A stretch of DNA of 64,000 nucleotides from SPCO01 sp964579825 (GTDB lineage: Bacteria; Chloroflexota; Limnocylindria; Limnocylindrales; CSP1-4). Of the stretch, positions 41,939 to 53,263 are shown piece after piece. A program made the translations under genes and the position numbers. The DNA lies in assembly GCA_964579825.1 (NCBI GenBank), contig CAZOHT010000001.1, forward strand, positions 1-64,000, read 5' to 3'. The notes under the pieces were generated by a model, which was given only the letters and a program-made list of their open reading frames with translations, had not been told where the DNA came from and searched no databases. Numbering within the stretch: the first letter of the stretch is position 1; the number at the start of each line of letters is the position of its first letter.

Positions 41939-43993
41939 GTGATCGGAGGGAGGCGACCGCTCAAGGGTCGCAAGCCGGCAGACCGGCGCGTCCGGGTGGA
42001 ACGTCCGCACTCACCCTACTTCCGGTACACGGGACCGGGCCAGATGGTCGCCAAGCCGGCCGCCAGCGTGTCCCTGACGCCGGTCGGGCGGTTCCTCGAC
42101 CGGACGCGGGCCATCCTGTTCGGGCGTCCCCTCGCGAGCGAGGAGGAGATCGGCGAACGCCTCTCGAAGCGCAAGGCACTGGCCATCTTCAGTTCGGACG
42201 CCATCTCCTCGTCGGCGTATGCCACCGAGGAGATCCTGCGGGTGCTGCTGGTGGCTGGGGCCTCGGCGCTGTTCCTGTCGATCCAGGTCTCGATCGCGAT
42301 CACCATCCTGCTCGCGGTCGTGTCCGTCTCGTACCGCCAGGTGTGCCGGGCCTATCCCAACGGCGGCGGGGCCTACGTCGTCGCGAAGACGAACCTCGCT
42401 CCGATCGTCGGGCTCGTCGCCGCCGCGGCCCTCCTCATCGACTACGTGATGACCGTGGCCGTCTCGACCGCGGCGGCGATCGCGCAGATCCAGTCGGTCA
42501 TCCCGGCGGCGTACGACTTCCGGATCGAGATCGCCTTCGTGTCCATCTCGCTGATCACGATCGCCAACCTGCGTGGCCTGCGCGAGTCCGGCAACATCTT
42601 CGCGGTCCCGACCTACCTGTTCGTCGGGCTGACCCTCACGATCATCGCGATCGGACTCGTCAACATCGTGGGTGGCACGGTCGTGCCGGCTACGCCCCAG
42701 CCGGACGCGGTCCCGTTCCCGCCGGTGCCGGAGGCGCTGACGCTCCTGCTCCTGATGAAGGCGTTCGCCGGCGGCTCGGTCGCCCTCACCGGCGTCGAGG
42801 CGATCGCCAACGGGGTGCCGGCCTTCAAGCCACCGGAGTCACGGAACGCGGCGAACACGATGACCGCGATGTCGATCCTGCTCGGCATCCTGTTCATCGG
42901 CCTGACCGTCTTCGCGGTCCAGTACGACATCCGTCCGACGCTCGAGGGCGGCCCCTCGGTCGTCGCCATGATCGCGGAGACCGCCTTCGGTCCGGGATCC
43001 GGGCTGTTCGTGACGTTCGCGGCCAGTACGGCCCTGATCCTCTTCCTGGCGGCCAACACAAGCTTCAACGCGTTCCCTCGCCTGGCGGCGATCCTGGCCG
43101 AGGACGGCTACATGCCGCGCCAGTTCTCGTTCCGTGGCGATCGACTCGCCTATTCCTGGGGCATCGTGCTGCTGGCGGGGATCGCCTTCACGCTGCTCTG
43201 GGCGTTCGGTGGCGACACCCACTCGCTCATCCCGCTCTACTCGGTCGGCGTGTTCGTGTGCTTCACCCTCAGCCAGGTCGGGATGGTCCGGCACTGGTTG
43301 TCGGCGCGGGACGCCGGCTGGCGCTGGCGGATGTCGGTGAACGCGTTCGGCGGACTGCTCACCGCCGTCGTGCTTGGCATCGTCGTGTATGAGAAGTTCT
43401 GGGACGGCGCGTGGATCGTCGTCATCCTGGTCCCGGCACTCGTCGGGATGATGCTGTTCATCCATCGCCAGTACACGCTCTCGCGCCGTGAGCTGGCGGT
43501 CCGACCGGAGCTCGTGTTCCGGTCGCCCCACCGCCAGGAACGGGTGGTCGTCCCCATCCCCGGCCTCACCCGGGCCGTCGTGCAGGCGATCAACGTCGCG
43601 CGATCCATCGACGATGACGTGCGAGCCGTGTACATCACCGCCGACCCCGACTCGGCCGCCGCCGTCCGCGAGGACTTCGAGCGCCAACTGCCTGGTGTGC
43701 CGCTGGTCGTCGTGGAGTCGCCGTACCGGGCCCTCGTGGGGCCGTTCCTCGCCTACCTCGACGTCCTCGACGCGGCCTGGCCGCCGGACGAGGACCCGCC
43801 GATCACGTTCGTCGTCGTCCCCGAGTACGTCGCCCGTCACTGGTGGGAGCGCATCCTGTACAACCAGGCCGCCAAGCGCCTGCGGTCCGCGCTGCTCGGC
43901 CGGCCCCGGACGGTCGTGGTCAACGTGCCCTACAGGCGGGAGGATCCCGAGCTCTTCGATGCTGCGATGGGCGGCCGGGGCGAGCCCGACTGA
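41939..43993 (+). CDS. APC-superfamily transporter, KimA-like potassium importer (copy 2)
   Basis: A 684-residue tandem paralog of the preceding gene. The same N-terminus (VERPHSPYFRYTGPGQ), the same SSDAISSSAYATEEIL helix-1 segment and a Usp-like C-terminus (RQERVVVPIPGLTRAVVQAINV) are kept. Divergence is highest in the N-terminal linker (VSLTPVGRFLDRTRAI) and several loop regions. GTG 41939 has GGAG upstream. Duplication suggests two affinities or expression modes. It ends 41 bp before a Usp gene. Confidence 0.82.
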   Translation: MIGGRRPLKGRKPADRRVRVERPHSPYFRYTGPGQMVAKPAASVSLTPVGRFLDRTRAILFGRPLASEEEIGERLSKRKALAIFSSDAISSSAYATEEILRVLLVAGASALFLSIQVSIAITILLAVVSVSYRQVCRAYPNGGGAYVVAKTNLAPIVGLVAAAALLIDYVMTVAVSTAAAIAQIQSVIPAAYDFRIEIAFVSISLITIANLRGLRESGNIFAVPTYLFVGLTLTIIAIGLVNIVGGTVVPATPQPDAVPFPPVPEALTLLLLMKAFAGGSVALTGVEAIANGVPAFKPPESRNAANTMTAMSILLGILFIGLTVFAVQYDIRPTLEGGPSVVAMIAETAFGPGSGLFVTFAASTALILFLAANTSFNAFPRLAAILAEDGYMPRQFSFRGDRLAYSWGIVLLAGIAFTLLWAFGGDTHSLIPLYSVGVFVCFTLSQVGMVRHWLSARDAGWRWRMSVNAFGGLLTAVVLGIVVYEKFWDGAWIVVILVPALVGMMLFIHRQYTLSRRELAVRPELVFRSPHRQERVVVPIPGLTRAVVQAINVARSIDDDVRAVYITADPDSAAAVREDFERQLPGVPLVVVESPYRALVGPFLAYLDVLDAAWPPDEDPPITFVVVPEYVARHWWERILYNQAAKRLRSALLGRPRTVVVNVPYRREDPELFDAAMGGRGEPD

Positions 43994-44034
43994 CCCGACC
44001 CGGTCCAGCCGGACCGGTGGTATCGTGACCACCC

Positions 44035-44496
44035 ATGTCCGACAGTCGCACCTTCGCCTACAAGCGCGTGGTGGTCGCCCTCAACGGCGGCACCAGCGAT
44101 GCCCGGATCGTCCGACTGGCGGCCGAGACCGCTCGCGAGCACAAGGCCGAGTTGATCGCCATCCACGTCGTCGAGATCGACTGGACGCTGCCGTTGGATG
44201 CGGATATCGCCGGTCGATCCGAGGAGGTCCAGCGGGTCCTCGACATGGCCGAGGAGGTCGCCGAGGGCTCGAAGCAGCGCCTCGAACCGGTCCTGCTCCA
44301 GGCGCGCGACGTCGGCGCGGCGATCGTGGACGAGGCGGCCGAGCGTGACGCGGACCTGATCGTCCTGGGCGTCCCCTTCCGGACCCGGTATGGCGGCGAC
44401 TTCGCCATCGGCCGGACCATCCCCTATGTCCTCCAGAACGCGCCGTGTACCGTGTGGGTCGTGCGCGAACCGATGTCCGAGGAGTCACCAGCGTGA
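44035..44496 (+). CDS. Universal stress protein-like protein
   Basis: A 153-residue Usp-fold protein: YKRVVVALNGGTSDARIVRLAAETAREHKAEL opens it and ADLIVLGVPFRTRYGGDFAIGRTIPYVLQNAPCTVWVV closes it. The Gly-rich ATP motif is not canonical. Placed between KimA-like transporters and TrkA proteins, it is likely a partner of the transporters' own Usp-like domains. TATCGT ends eight bases before ATG 44035 (leaderless type). It overlaps the first trkA gene by GTGA. Confidence 0.8.
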   Translation: MSDSRTFAYKRVVVALNGGTSDARIVRLAAETAREHKAELIAIHVVEIDWTLPLDADIAGRSEEVQRVLDMAEEVAEGSKQRLEPVLLQARDVGAAIVDEAAERDADLIVLGVPFRTRYGGDFAIGRTIPYVLQNAPCTVWVVREPMSEESPA

Positions 44497-45017
44497 AGAT
44501 CGTGATCGTGGGTTGTGGGCGGGTCGGAGCGGCCATGGCCGAGCTGTACGACGCGACCGGGCACGAGGTCGTCATCGTGGATGCCTCGACGGCCGCGTTC
44601 GACCGGTTGCCCGATGGCTTCCGCGGCCGGGCGGTCCGCGGTGACGGGACCGACGAGGATGTCCTGCGCAAGGCCGGGACCGAGGGCGCCGACGTCTTCC
44701 TCGCGCTCACCGAGGGCGACAACCGCAACACGATGGCCGCCCAGCTGGCGTCCGAGGTGCTGGGGGTCCGCAAGACCATCGCCAAGCTCAACGATCCGGT
44801 CCGCGCCGCGGCCTACGCGGAGCTCGGGATCGCCACCCTGTGCCGGACCGGCCTCATGCTGGATGCGGTCAACGGCTATCTGGGACTGCCGGCGTCCGGG
44901 CTCCCGGGCATGCGGGCCCCGAGCGGACACCACCCCGGCGCCGCGCATCACGAGGATGTCGGATCTGCCGAGCCGGTCGCGGCCACGACCGCCGCCCCAT
45001 CCGGACAGGAGGCCTGA
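44493..45017 (+). CDS. TrkA-N (RCK) regulatory protein, short
   Basis: A 174-residue protein with only the N-terminal NAD-binding RCK domain. KIVIVGCGRVGAAMAELY is the Rossmann loop, followed by VVIVDAS and GDGTDEDVLRKAG. The last ~40 residues are a His/Ala/Pro-rich tail with no TrkA-C domain. GTG 44493 has GAGGAG eight bases upstream and overlaps the Usp gene. RCK proteins gate potassium transporters in response to nucleotides. Confidence 0.88.
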   Translation: MKIVIVGCGRVGAAMAELYDATGHEVVIVDASTAAFDRLPDGFRGRAVRGDGTDEDVLRKAGTEGADVFLALTEGDNRNTMAAQLASEVLGVRKTIAKLNDPVRAAAYAELGIATLCRTGLMLDAVNGYLGLPASGLPGMRAPSGHHPGAAHHEDVGSAEPVAATTAAPSGQEA

Positions 45018-45020
45018 GCC

Positions 45021-45707
45021 GTGTTCGTCCTGGTCGTCGGTGGCGGGAAGGTGGGCTACTACCTCGCCAAGGAACTCATCGAGGCCGGCCACGAGGTCGC
45101 CCTCATGGAGAAGGACCCGGGCCGGGCTCGGGCGATCGCCGATGAGATCGGGTCGATCGTCATCGGGCATGACGGCTGCGAAGGCAAGTACCTCGGTGAG
45201 GCCGGGGCGAATCGGGCCGACGTCGTGGCCGCAGTCACCGGCGACGACGAGGACAACCTGGTCATCTGCCAGATGGCGAAGCACCACTTCGATGTCCCTC
45301 GGACGATCGCCCGCGTCAACAACCCCAAGAACGAGGCGCTCTTCCGGCACCTGGGCGTGGACGAACTGATCAGCCCGACCCGGATGATCCTGGGCTCGAT
45401 CGAGCAGGACATCCCGGTCCACGAGCTGCTCCACCTGGCGGCCCTGGGCGAGAACGAGCTCGAGCTCATCGAGGCCCACCTGCAGTCCGGTTCGCCCGCG
45501 ATCGGCAAGGCCCCGCGCGACCTGTCCATCCCCGACGGCTGCTCGCTGTTCGCGGTCATCCGCGATGGCGTGGCGACCCCGCTCCGACCGGACACGGTCA
45601 TGCTCGAGGGCGACAAGATCATCGCCATCGGCAAGCAGGAGTGCTCGGACCTGCTCCACGACCAGCTCATCGGCGACCCGGAGATCACGCAGACCGCCGG
45701 AGCCTGA
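45021..45707 (+). CDS. trkA: TrkA-family potassium regulatory protein (TrkA-N + TrkA-C)
   Basis: A 228-residue protein with a TrkA-N domain (VLVVGGGKVGYYLAKEL; VALMEKDPGRA; GHDGCEGKYL) and a TrkA-C domain from about residue 140 (HLAALGENELELIEAHL to LEGDKIIAIG). It starts at GTG three bases after the short RCK gene. No TrkH/KtrB channel gene is nearby, so the natural partners are the two KimA-like transporters upstream. That pairing is inference. Confidence 0.9.
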   Translation: MFVLVVGGGKVGYYLAKELIEAGHEVALMEKDPGRARAIADEIGSIVIGHDGCEGKYLGEAGANRADVVAAVTGDDEDNLVICQMAKHHFDVPRTIARVNNPKNEALFRHLGVDELISPTRMILGSIEQDIPVHELLHLAALGENELELIEAHLQSGSPAIGKAPRDLSIPDGCSLFAVIRDGVATPLRPDTVMLEGDKIIAIGKQECSDLLHDQLIGDPEITQTAGA

Positions 45708-45791
45708 CGAGGGCCGGACCACGCACGGTCGCCCACAACCACGCTCGACCCGGGCGGGATGCCCTCGGCGATACACCGGTCGAGCAACACT

Positions 45792-45822
45792 CTTGACAAC
45801 ATCATTGTCAGGGTTCTAGCAT
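45792..45822 (+). promoter_or_regulatory. Heat-shock promoter with HAIR-like HspR operator
   Basis: CTTGACA (45792-45798), seven bases, then TGTCAGG (45806-45812) form an inverted repeat with the half-site length and 7-base spacing of the HspR HAIR element (CTTGAGT-N7-ACTCAAG). The left half overlaps the -35 TTGACA (45793-45798); the -10 is TAGCAT (45817-45822) at 18-bp spacing. It precedes hsp20 and hspR itself, the expected autoregulatory position. Confidence 0.7.
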
Positions 45823-45838
45823 CTTCGATGTAACGACT

Positions 45839-45859
45839 GCGGGCGTATCGGACGCCCGC
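45839..45859 (+). promoter_or_regulatory. Leader hairpin in the heat-shock operon mRNA
   Basis: GCGGGCGT (45839-45846) pairs with ACGCCCGC (45852-45859) across a 5-base loop. With transcription starting near 45829, the hairpin sits within about ten bases of the mRNA 5' end and 13 bases before the AGGAGGTG ribosome site (45873-45880). It could stabilise the transcript; it does not cover the ribosome site, so a thermometer role is less likely. Confidence 0.45.
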
Positions 45860-45887
45860 TCGGACCATCGACAGGAGGTGCATGAAC

Positions 45888-46421
45888 ATGACGATCGTGC
45901 GCCGCGCCTCGCCCCTGGGCGAGCTCGTCTCGCTCCGGCAGGCGATGGACCGGCTCTTCGAAGACAGCTTCGTGCGACCGCGCACGTGGGCCACGGCCGA
46001 GGCCGGTGGCTTGCCGCTTGACGTGACCAACGGCCCTGATGCGCTCGTCATCGAGGCGGCCCTGCCCGGCATCCGGCCGGACGACGTGGAGATCACCGTG
46101 GACGACGGAACGCTCGTCATCCGTGGGGAGAGTCGCTCGGAGCGGACCGAGACCGAGGGCGAGACCCTCGTTCGAGAGATCCGCCGGGGCAGTGTCAGCC
46201 GTGCGGTCAGCCTGCCCGCCGGGCTCGAGCCCGAGCGTGCCGTCGCGACCTTCCAGGACGGTGTCCTGACCCTGCACATCCCCAAGGCCGAGTCCGTCAA
46301 GCCTCGCCAGATCCGCATCACCCCGACGTCGGACGGCCAGGCGACCCAGGTCGCCGAGACCGCCGAGGTCCCGGCGATGGAAGCGTCGGCTGTCGGTGCC
46401 GCCAACGGAACGGGCGGCTGA
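45888..46421 (+). CDS. Small heat-shock protein, Hsp20 family
   Basis: A 177-residue alpha-crystallin-domain chaperone. The core LPLDVTNGPDALVIEAALPGIRPDDVEITVDDGTLVIRGE leads to FQDGVLTLHIPK, the conserved GVLTL motif. ATG 45888 is favoured over ATG 45882 because AGGAGGTG ends seven bases before it. Holds unfolding proteins for ClpB/DnaK. First gene of a seven-gene heat-shock operon; the next start is 4 bases after its stop. Confidence 0.93.
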   Translation: MTIVRRASPLGELVSLRQAMDRLFEDSFVRPRTWATAEAGGLPLDVTNGPDALVIEAALPGIRPDDVEITVDDGTLVIRGESRSERTETEGETLVREIRRGSVSRAVSLPAGLEPERAVATFQDGVLTLHIPKAESVKPRQIRITPTSDGQATQVAETAEVPAMEASAVGAANGTGG

Positions 46422-46425
46422 GCGC

Positions 46426-46874
46426 GTGGCGTTCGGCCGGCCGGAGCGCGATCCCGAGCGTCCCGTCTACGTCATCAGCGTGGCGGCGACGCTCGTCAGC
46501 GCCCATCCCAGGACCCTTCGGATCTACGAGGACGAGGGGCTGCTCTGTCCGGCCCGAACGCCCACCAACATCCGCCTCTACAGCGAGAACGACATCCGGC
46601 GGCTCACCTGGATCCGCCACCTGACCCGCGACCGCGGCGTCAACCTCGCCGGGATCAAGCTCCTGTTCGAGCTCGAGGAGCGACTCGGGGCCCGGATCCT
46701 GGAGGCGCTCTACGCCGAGGGGACGGCGGACGCCGGTGACGCCGACCGGCCGCCGACGAGACCCATGCCGACCACCACGACCACCACGACCGCCGCACCC
46801 GCGGCGTCCGCCGAACCGACCCCCAGCACCAGCGCCGACCGAACACCGGCATCCAGCACCGTAGGAGACACCTG

Positions 46875-46875
<1 letters not shown>
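46426..46875 (+). CDS. hspR: HspR-like MerR-family heat-shock repressor
   Basis: A 149-residue MerR-fold regulator. VYVISVAATLVSAHPRTLRIYEDEGLLCPARTPTNIRLYSENDIRRL is the HspR-type winged helix, and the following helix is VNLAGIKLLFELEERL. The last ~50 residues are Thr/Ala/Pro-rich and disordered. HspR normally binds HAIR elements together with DnaK. It lies directly after hsp20 and its stop overlaps the lon ATG. DnaK itself is not in this window. Confidence 0.9.
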
Positions 46876-49394
<2,519 letters not shown>

Positions 49395-49407
49395 AGGCGC
49401 GACCCAG

Positions 49408-50493
49408 GTGGCGGGCGGACGGCCCGGAGCGCCTGACCTCCAGTACAAGGACTACTACGCGGTCCTCGACGTCCCGAAGACCGCGTCCCAGGCCGAGATC
49501 AAGAAGGCGTTCCGCAAGCTCGCCCGGCAGCATCACCCCGATGCGAAGCCGGGCGACGCCGTGTCCGAGCGACGCTTCAAGGAGGTCAACGAGGCCAACG
49601 AAGTGCTGTCCGACCCCGTCAAGCGCAAGAAGTACGACGCGCTCGGGGCCGACTGGGCCGCCTACGAGCGCGGCGGCCACGGCGCTCGGGGCGCGGCGAC
49701 CGGTGACCCGTTCGGTCCCGGAGGCCCCTTCGCCGGCTATGCGCGTTCGGGCGGTGGCGGCGGCAACGTCCGCTACGAGTTCCGGACGGGTGACGCCGGC
49801 GCCGAGGGCTTCTCGGACTTCTTCCAGATGTTCTTCGGAGCCGACGGCCCGGCCGGCGCCACCTCGGGCGGCGCCGGGAGCGGTCCTTCCCGCGGCACCC
49901 GGCCGACGGGCGGCATGGGCTTCGAGGACATCCTCGCGGGGATGGGCATCGACGGCCGCTCCGTCGGCGACCCGTCACGAAAGCCCGCCCCGCGGGCTCG
50001 CCATGAGGCCACCGCCGAGCTGACCCTCGAGGAGGCCTTCCACGGGACCACCCGGCTCGTCGAGGTCGATGGCAAGCGGCTCGAGATCACCATCCCACCT
50101 GGCGCCGACACCGGCACGAAGATCCGGCTGAGCGGCCGGGCCCCGGGCGGCGGCGACCTGTACGTCGTCGTCAAGGTCCGGCCCGACCCGCGCTTCGTCC
50201 GCCGTGGCGCGGACCTCGATCGCGACCTCCCGCTGACCCTGGGCGAGGCGCTCCTCGGCGCCGAGGTCCATGTCGAGACCCTCAAGGGCCGCGTCCTGCT
50301 CAAGATCCCGCCCGGCACGCAGCCGGGCCGAACGTTCCGCCTGACCGGCCAGGGCATGCCGCGGTTCAAGGGCTCGGGTCACGGCGACCTGTTCGTCCGG
50401 GTCCGAGTCGTCCTGCCGACCGACCTGTCCGAGGAGGCCGCCGCCGCCGTCAGGACCGCGCTCCGACTCATCGACCAACCCAGTCCCCGCTGA
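49408..50493 (+). CDS. DnaJ-type co-chaperone (CbpA-like)
   Basis: A 361-residue J-protein without a zinc-finger domain. The J domain YKDYYAVLDVPKTASQAEIKKAFRKLARQHHPDAKPG has the HPD motif. A Gly/Phe-rich linker follows (GPGGPFAGYARSGGGGG). Two C-terminal substrate-binding domains begin at ELTLEEAFHGTTRLVEV and DLPLTLGEALLGAEV. This is the CbpA/DnaJ2 layout. Start is GTG 49408 after GAGGCG. It would recruit DnaK to the ClpB disaggregation pathway. Confidence 0.9.
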   Translation: MAGGRPGAPDLQYKDYYAVLDVPKTASQAEIKKAFRKLARQHHPDAKPGDAVSERRFKEVNEANEVLSDPVKRKKYDALGADWAAYERGGHGARGAATGDPFGPGGPFAGYARSGGGGGNVRYEFRTGDAGAEGFSDFFQMFFGADGPAGATSGGAGSGPSRGTRPTGGMGFEDILAGMGIDGRSVGDPSRKPAPRARHEATAELTLEEAFHGTTRLVEVDGKRLEITIPPGADTGTKIRLSGRAPGGGDLYVVVKVRPDPRFVRRGADLDRDLPLTLGEALLGAEVHVETLKGRVLLKIPPGTQPGRTFRLTGQGMPRFKGSGHGDLFVRVRVVLPTDLSEEAAAAVRTALRLIDQPSPR

Positions 50494-50517
50494 TCAAACA
50501 CGAACCGAGAGACCACG

Positions 50518-53259
50518 ATGCAACTCGATCGCTTCACCCAGAAGGCCCAGGAGGCCATCGTCGCCGCCCAGGCCACCGCCGCCAGGCTCGACAGTCCCGT
50601 GCTCGACGCTGAGCACCTGCTCGACGCGCTCGTCGAGCCCGATGACGGCATCCCCGCCGAGACGCTCCGCCGACTCGGGGTGGACCTGCCCGCCTTCCGG
50701 GGCGAGCTGGCGGCGGCGCTCGCCCGGCGGGCTCGGATCAAGGGCGGCTCGCTCGCCCTGGATCCGCGAGCCAAGCGCGTCATCGAGCGCGCAGAGGATG
50801 AGGCCCGACGACTCGGCGACGAGTACGTGTCGACCGAGCACCTGCTCATCGGCGCTGCCGAGGTCGGAGGTGAGGCCCAGTCGCTGCTCGAGCGGCACGG
50901 CGCCGGCAAGGAGGCCATCCTCGGCGCCCTCCAGAGCGTCCGCGGCGGCCAGCGAGTCACCTCGCCCAACCCCGAGGGCACCTACGCCGCCCTCGAGAAG
51001 TACGGCCGGGACCTGACCGCCGAGGCGCGCGCCGGCAAGCTGGATCCGGTCATCGGGCGGGACGACGAGATCCGCCGCGTCATCCAGGTCCTGTCGCGCC
51101 GGACGAAGAACAACCCGGTCCTCATCGGCGAGCCCGGTGTCGGCAAGACGGCCATCGCGGAAGGCCTCGCCCAGCGGATCGTCCGCGGCGACGTGCCGGA
51201 GACGCTCAAGGACAAGCGGGTGGTCTCCCTGGATCTGGGGGCCCTCATCGCGGGGGCCAAGTTCCGCGGCGAGTTCGAGGAACGGCTCAAGGCCGTCCTC
51301 AAGGAGATCAAGGACGCCGAGGGCCAGGTCATCCTGTTCATCGACGAACTCCACACGGTCGTCGGGGCCGGTGCCGCCGAGGGCGCCATGGACGCCTCCA
51401 ACCTGCTCAAGCCGATGCTCGCTCGAGGCGAACTGCACACGATCGGCGCGACCACCCTCGACGAGTACCGCAAGCACATCGAGAAGGACGCGGCGCTGGA
51501 GCGGCGGTTCCAGCCGGTCCTCGTGGATCAGCCGACGGTCGAGGAGACCATCTCGATCCTGCGCGGCCTGCGCGAGCGATACGAAGTCCATCACGGCGTG
51601 CGCATCACGGACTCCGCGCTCGTCGCGGCCGCGACCCTGTCGGACCGCTACATCACCGAGCGCTTCCTGCCCGACAAGGCGATCGACCTGGTCGACGAGT
51701 CGGCGTCCCGCCTGCGGATGGAGATCGACTCCATGCCGATCGAGCTCGACGAACTCGAGCGCCGCCGGATCCAGCTCGAGATCGAGCGCGAGGCCCTGCG
51801 CAAGGAGACCGACGACGCGTCCAAGGCACGGTTGGCGATCCTCGAGAAGGAGCTGGCCGACCTCGAGGAGGAGTCGGGCGGCATGAAGCAGCGCTGGGAA
51901 GCCGAGAAGGCCGCCATCGCCGCCATCCGGGCGACGAAGTCCGAGCTGGAGTCGCTGGCCACCCGCATCGAGCAGGCCGAACGGGAGGCCGATTTCGCGA
52001 CCGCCGCGGAGCTCAAGTACGGCACCCACAAGGAGCTCATGGACCGGATGGCCGAGCAGGAGGCGACGCTCGCCGCCCTGCAGGGTGCCGGCGCCCTGCT
52101 CAAGGAGGAGGTCGACGCGGACGACATCGCCGAGATCGTCGCCGCCTGGACCGGGATCCCGGTCAGCCGCCTGATGGAGGGCGAGACCGCCAAGCTCATC
52201 CACATGGAGGAGCGCCTGCACGAGCGCGTCGTGGGCCAGGATGAGGCGATCCAGGCCGTCTCGGACGCGGTGCGTCGCGCGCGGGCCGGGCTCAAGGACC
52301 CGGGCCGGCCGATCGGCTCCTTCCTGTTCCTCGGGCCGACCGGCGTCGGCAAGACCGAACTGGCGCGGGCGCTCGCCGAGTTCATGTTCGACGACGACGA
52401 CGCGATGACCCGCATCGACATGAGCGAGTACATGGAGAAGTTCGCGGTGTCCCGACTGGTCGGGGCGCCCCCCGGGTACGTGGGCTACGAGGAAGGCGGC
52501 CAGCTGACCGAGGCCGTCCGACGCCGGCCGTACCAGGTCATCCTGCTCGACGAGATCGAGAAGGCCCATCCGGACGTCTTCAACGTCCTGCTCCAGGTCC
52601 TCGACGACGGCCGCCTGACGGACAGCCAGGGCCGGACCGTGGACTTCAAGAACGCGGTCGTGATCATGACCAGCAACGTCGGCAGCTCCGCCATCGCGGC
52701 GACCAGCGGCGACGAAGGCGACGAGGCGTACGACGCGATGAAGCGCGCCGTGACCGATGCCCTGCGGGTCCAGTTCCGGCCCGAGTTCCTCAATCGGATC
52801 GACGAGGTCATCGTCTTCCACCCGCTCACCACGGAGCACCTCGGCGCGATCGTCGACCTGCTCCTGGCCGACCTGTCGCGCCGGCTGGCGAGCCAGGACC
52901 TGACCCTCGAGGTCACCGCGGCGGCGAAGTCGCTCATCGTCCGCGAGGGCACGGATCCGGCCTACGGGGCGCGCCCGTTGAAGCGGACCATCCAGCGACT
53001 GGTCGAGAACCCGCTCGCGCGAGCCCTGGTCGCCGGGGAGTTCTCGCCCGGCGATCGGATCAGCTGCGAAGCGGACCCGACCTCCGGCACGATCGTCTTC
53101 TCGACCGAGCGATCGACGGTCGTGACCGACGGGTCGGCGACCCGCGATGCTCGCTCCAAGCCCGAGACGACGGGCGCGGGCGCATCGAATGGCAAGCGCT
53201 CGCCGCTCGATCTGCCGCCGACGAGCCCGCCGCGCGGCGACGGCGAGCTGGTCAACTAG
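50518..53259 (+). CDS. clpB: Chaperone/disaggregase ClpB
   Basis: A 913-residue ClpB. It has an N domain (about 1-145) with paired Clp repeats, and NBD1 with Walker A GEPGVGKTAIAEGLAQRI and LFIDELHTVVGAG. The coiled-coil middle domain (about 410-530) separates ClpB from ClpA/C; NBD2 has GPTGVGKTELARALAEFMF and VILLDEIEKAHPDVFNVLLQVLDDGRL. The C-terminal ~50 residues are a disordered extension past the usual end. It extracts aggregated proteins with DnaK/DnaJ. ATG 50518 is 24 bp after the cbpA-like gene. Confidence 0.97.
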   Translation: MQLDRFTQKAQEAIVAAQATAARLDSPVLDAEHLLDALVEPDDGIPAETLRRLGVDLPAFRGELAAALARRARIKGGSLALDPRAKRVIERAEDEARRLGDEYVSTEHLLIGAAEVGGEAQSLLERHGAGKEAILGALQSVRGGQRVTSPNPEGTYAALEKYGRDLTAEARAGKLDPVIGRDDEIRRVIQVLSRRTKNNPVLIGEPGVGKTAIAEGLAQRIVRGDVPETLKDKRVVSLDLGALIAGAKFRGEFEERLKAVLKEIKDAEGQVILFIDELHTVVGAGAAEGAMDASNLLKPMLARGELHTIGATTLDEYRKHIEKDAALERRFQPVLVDQPTVEETISILRGLRERYEVHHGVRITDSALVAAATLSDRYITERFLPDKAIDLVDESASRLRMEIDSMPIELDELERRRIQLEIEREALRKETDDASKARLAILEKELADLEEESGGMKQRWEAEKAAIAAIRATKSELESLATRIEQAEREADFATAAELKYGTHKELMDRMAEQEATLAALQGAGALLKEEVDADDIAEIVAAWTGIPVSRLMEGETAKLIHMEERLHERVVGQDEAIQAVSDAVRRARAGLKDPGRPIGSFLFLGPTGVGKTELARALAEFMFDDDDAMTRIDMSEYMEKFAVSRLVGAPPGYVGYEEGGQLTEAVRRRPYQVILLDEIEKAHPDVFNVLLQVLDDGRLTDSQGRTVDFKNAVVIMTSNVGSSAIAATSGDEGDEAYDAMKRAVTDALRVQFRPEFLNRIDEVIVFHPLTTEHLGAIVDLLLADLSRRLASQDLTLEVTAAAKSLIVREGTDPAYGARPLKRTIQRLVENPLARALVAGEFSPGDRISCEADPTSGTIVFSTERSTVVTDGSATRDARSKPETTGAGASNGKRSPLDLPPTSPPRGDGELVN

Positions 53260-53263
53260 GGCG

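Noticed and set aside
39896..43993. Amino-acid permeases as the reading of the two APC genes
   Set aside because: The C-terminal Usp-like domain, the paired copy and the adjacent RCK proteins fit KimA-like potassium importers better, although transport was not shown.
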